A stretch of DNA of 49,718 nt. Origin: an uncultured Sulfolobales archaeon (lineage in GTDB: Archaea > Thermoproteota > Thermoprotei_A > Sulfolobales > Acidilobaceae). Position numbers and translations under genes: made by a program. The notes beneath the pieces were generated by a model. The model did no database searches, was not told the DNA's origin, and was given only the letters and a program-made list of their open reading frames with translations. Below are positions 48,978 to 49,718 of this stretch, in pieces; within the stretch, counting starts at the first letter, position 1; every line of letters starts with the position of its first letter. Location: positions 1 through 49,718 of the forward strand of contig CAKZTZ010000007.1 in NCBI GenBank assembly GCA_937921695.1, read 5' to 3'.

Positions 48978-49718
48978 CTACTTCCCTGCTAGGCTTACTT
49001 TCTCAAGCACTATTGCCGGCGCGTAAACCCCGCCCACGTTATCTAGATCTCTCGATACCGCCACCAAGCTATCTCCTAGTATAGTGTAGATGTCGCCGGC
49101 TAGCACTGCCGACCTCACGTTACCCTTAAACACTCCATCCTCATAGTAGTCTGCGTTAACTATTGTAGCATTGAGGTAACCCCTTACAGGGTTAGAGAGC
49201 CACTCACCTATTACTCCGTGAACTACGAGGCCCCTATCTATATTGAGTATTTCTTCTAGTTTCACGCCCCCAGGCTCCACCATGAAGTTGGTGGGCGAGG
49301 GCCCCACGTTGGAAGCCACGCCAGCCCTGGAGGCGTTCCCCGTAGACTCTCTCCCCTCCCTCTTTGCCGTGTAAGTGTCGTAGAGGTAGCTTTTAAGGAC
49401 TCCCTTCTCAACTACAGTTTTACGCCTCGTAGCCACACCTTCATCATCGAAGCTTGAAGTGACGGCGCCGCCTTCAACAGTCCCATCGTCTATTATGGTT
49501 AGCTTAGGGTTTAAGACCTGCTCCCCTATTTTCCCAGCCAGGGGGGACCTGCCCCTCTGGACACTATTAGCGGAGACTGCCGGGGCTATGAGCTCCGCTA
49601 TTATTGAAGCCGCTACTCTAGGCATGAGTACTATATTGTACCTGCCTGTTTCAACCTCCACGCTCTTGAGCCCCCTCAAAGCCCTCTCCGAAGAGTATTC
49701 AATGAGGGCTTCCAGGTT
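48978..49718 (-). CDS. TldD/PmbA-family metalloprotease-like protein, C-terminal part (runs off the window)
   Basis: The reading frame is open to the last base of the window, so the N-terminus lies outside; an internal TTG at 49679 is not a credible start. The visible 247 codons carry the family's C-terminal signatures: LTIIDDGTVEGGAVTSSFDDEGV, then KGVLKSYLYDTYTAKREG, STGNASRAG and PGGVKLEEIL. TldE/PmbA-type subunits lack the zinc-binding HExxxH motif of TldD; that region would lie upstream, so the subtype cannot be told. The marC gene follows two bases downstream. Confidence 0.9.
   Translation of the reverse strand, partial: NLEALIEYSSERALRGLKSVEVETGRYNIVLMPRVAASIIAELIAPAVSANSVQRGRSPLAGKIGEQVLNPKLTIIDDGTVEGGAVTSSFDDEGVATRRKTVVEKGVLKSYLYDTYTAKREGRESTGNASRAGVASNVGPSPTNFMVEPGGVKLEEILNIDRGLVVHGVIGEWLSNPVRGYLNATIVNADYYEDGVFKGNVRSAVLAGDIYTILGDSLVAVSRDLDNVGGVYAPAIVLEKVSLAGK

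Noticed and set aside
1-49718. CRISPR arrays, insertion sequences, tRNA and rRNA genes
   Set aside because: No regularly spaced repeats, transposase motifs, tRNA cloverleafs or conserved rRNA segments were seen on either strand.

Overview
The window is archaeal, most likely from a hyperthermophilic member of the Thermoproteota (crenarchaeote grade). The evidence is an archaeal and eukaryote-like gene set: Nop5 with fibrillarin, ribosomal protein eS30, the GatD/GatE tRNA amidotransferase, Pth2, TruD, Trm5-like and Nip7-like proteins, and CTP synthase. Other signs are class III (pilin-type) signal peptides, TATA-type promoters, GGAGGTGATC-type ribosome sites, many GTG/TTG starts, and strong use of AGG and CTA codons. 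I cannot name the genus. No rRNA, tRNA, CRISPR array or insertion sequence was seen.

Layout. 1-4214 is gene-poor and looks accessory: a small unknown ORF, a solitary SPPY-type DNA methyltransferase, about 950 bases without a gene but with a nested inverted repeat, a fucose-isomerase-like gene, and another 700 bases without a gene. 4215-6661 holds two divergent type IV pilin-like surface proteins. 6705-11381 is mainly housekeeping: a SpeD-family decarboxylase, MoaB, TatA, an SIS-like protein, MTA phosphorylase, Pth2 and TruD. 11438-13230 is a PNGase A-like secreted protein that appears to have lost its start codon and its reading frame. 13286-17403 holds small membrane and zinc-ribbon proteins, a lectin-fold protein and a PhnCDE-type ABC transporter. 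17586-20948 holds a methyltransferase, a possible intein-derived orphan protein, a DUF72 protein and an AbrB-ACT regulator. 21387-28220 carries Pcm, an M28 peptidase, Trm5, a Nop2/Nip7-like pair and PyrG. 28521-34203 carries an ArsR-like regulator, a DUF460 protein, an FGGY kinase and a sphingosine-phosphate-lyase-like enzyme. 34518-39249 carries gatD-gatE, eS30 (only 54 codons) and a class III CoA transferase. 39318-44808 is a TAXI-type TRAP transporter locus with two facing substrate-binding paralogues, a DUF1850-like protein and a small membrane protein. 44983-49718 carries nop5-flpA-DUF61, mobA, marC and the end of a TldD/PmbA-type gene.

How the genes work together. Several neighbours make functional sense: RNA modification and ribosome assembly (Nop5/FlpA, Nop2-like/Nip7-like, Trm5, TruD, Pth2, GatDE, eS30); molybdenum cofactor and Tat export (MoaB next to TatA, with MobA further away); and polyamine and methylthioadenosine metabolism (SpeD family, MTAP).

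The most interesting observations are the stand-alone, apparently splicing-dead Hint/intein-like protein at 18666-19730; a recurring 12-mer ATGTGGGCTTRA at predicted transcription starts; the broken or recoded PNGase A-like gene; the mirrored TAXI binding proteins; and an RNA m5C methyltransferase with Ser in place of the motif IV Cys. All family calls were made by eye from motifs. No database search was run.
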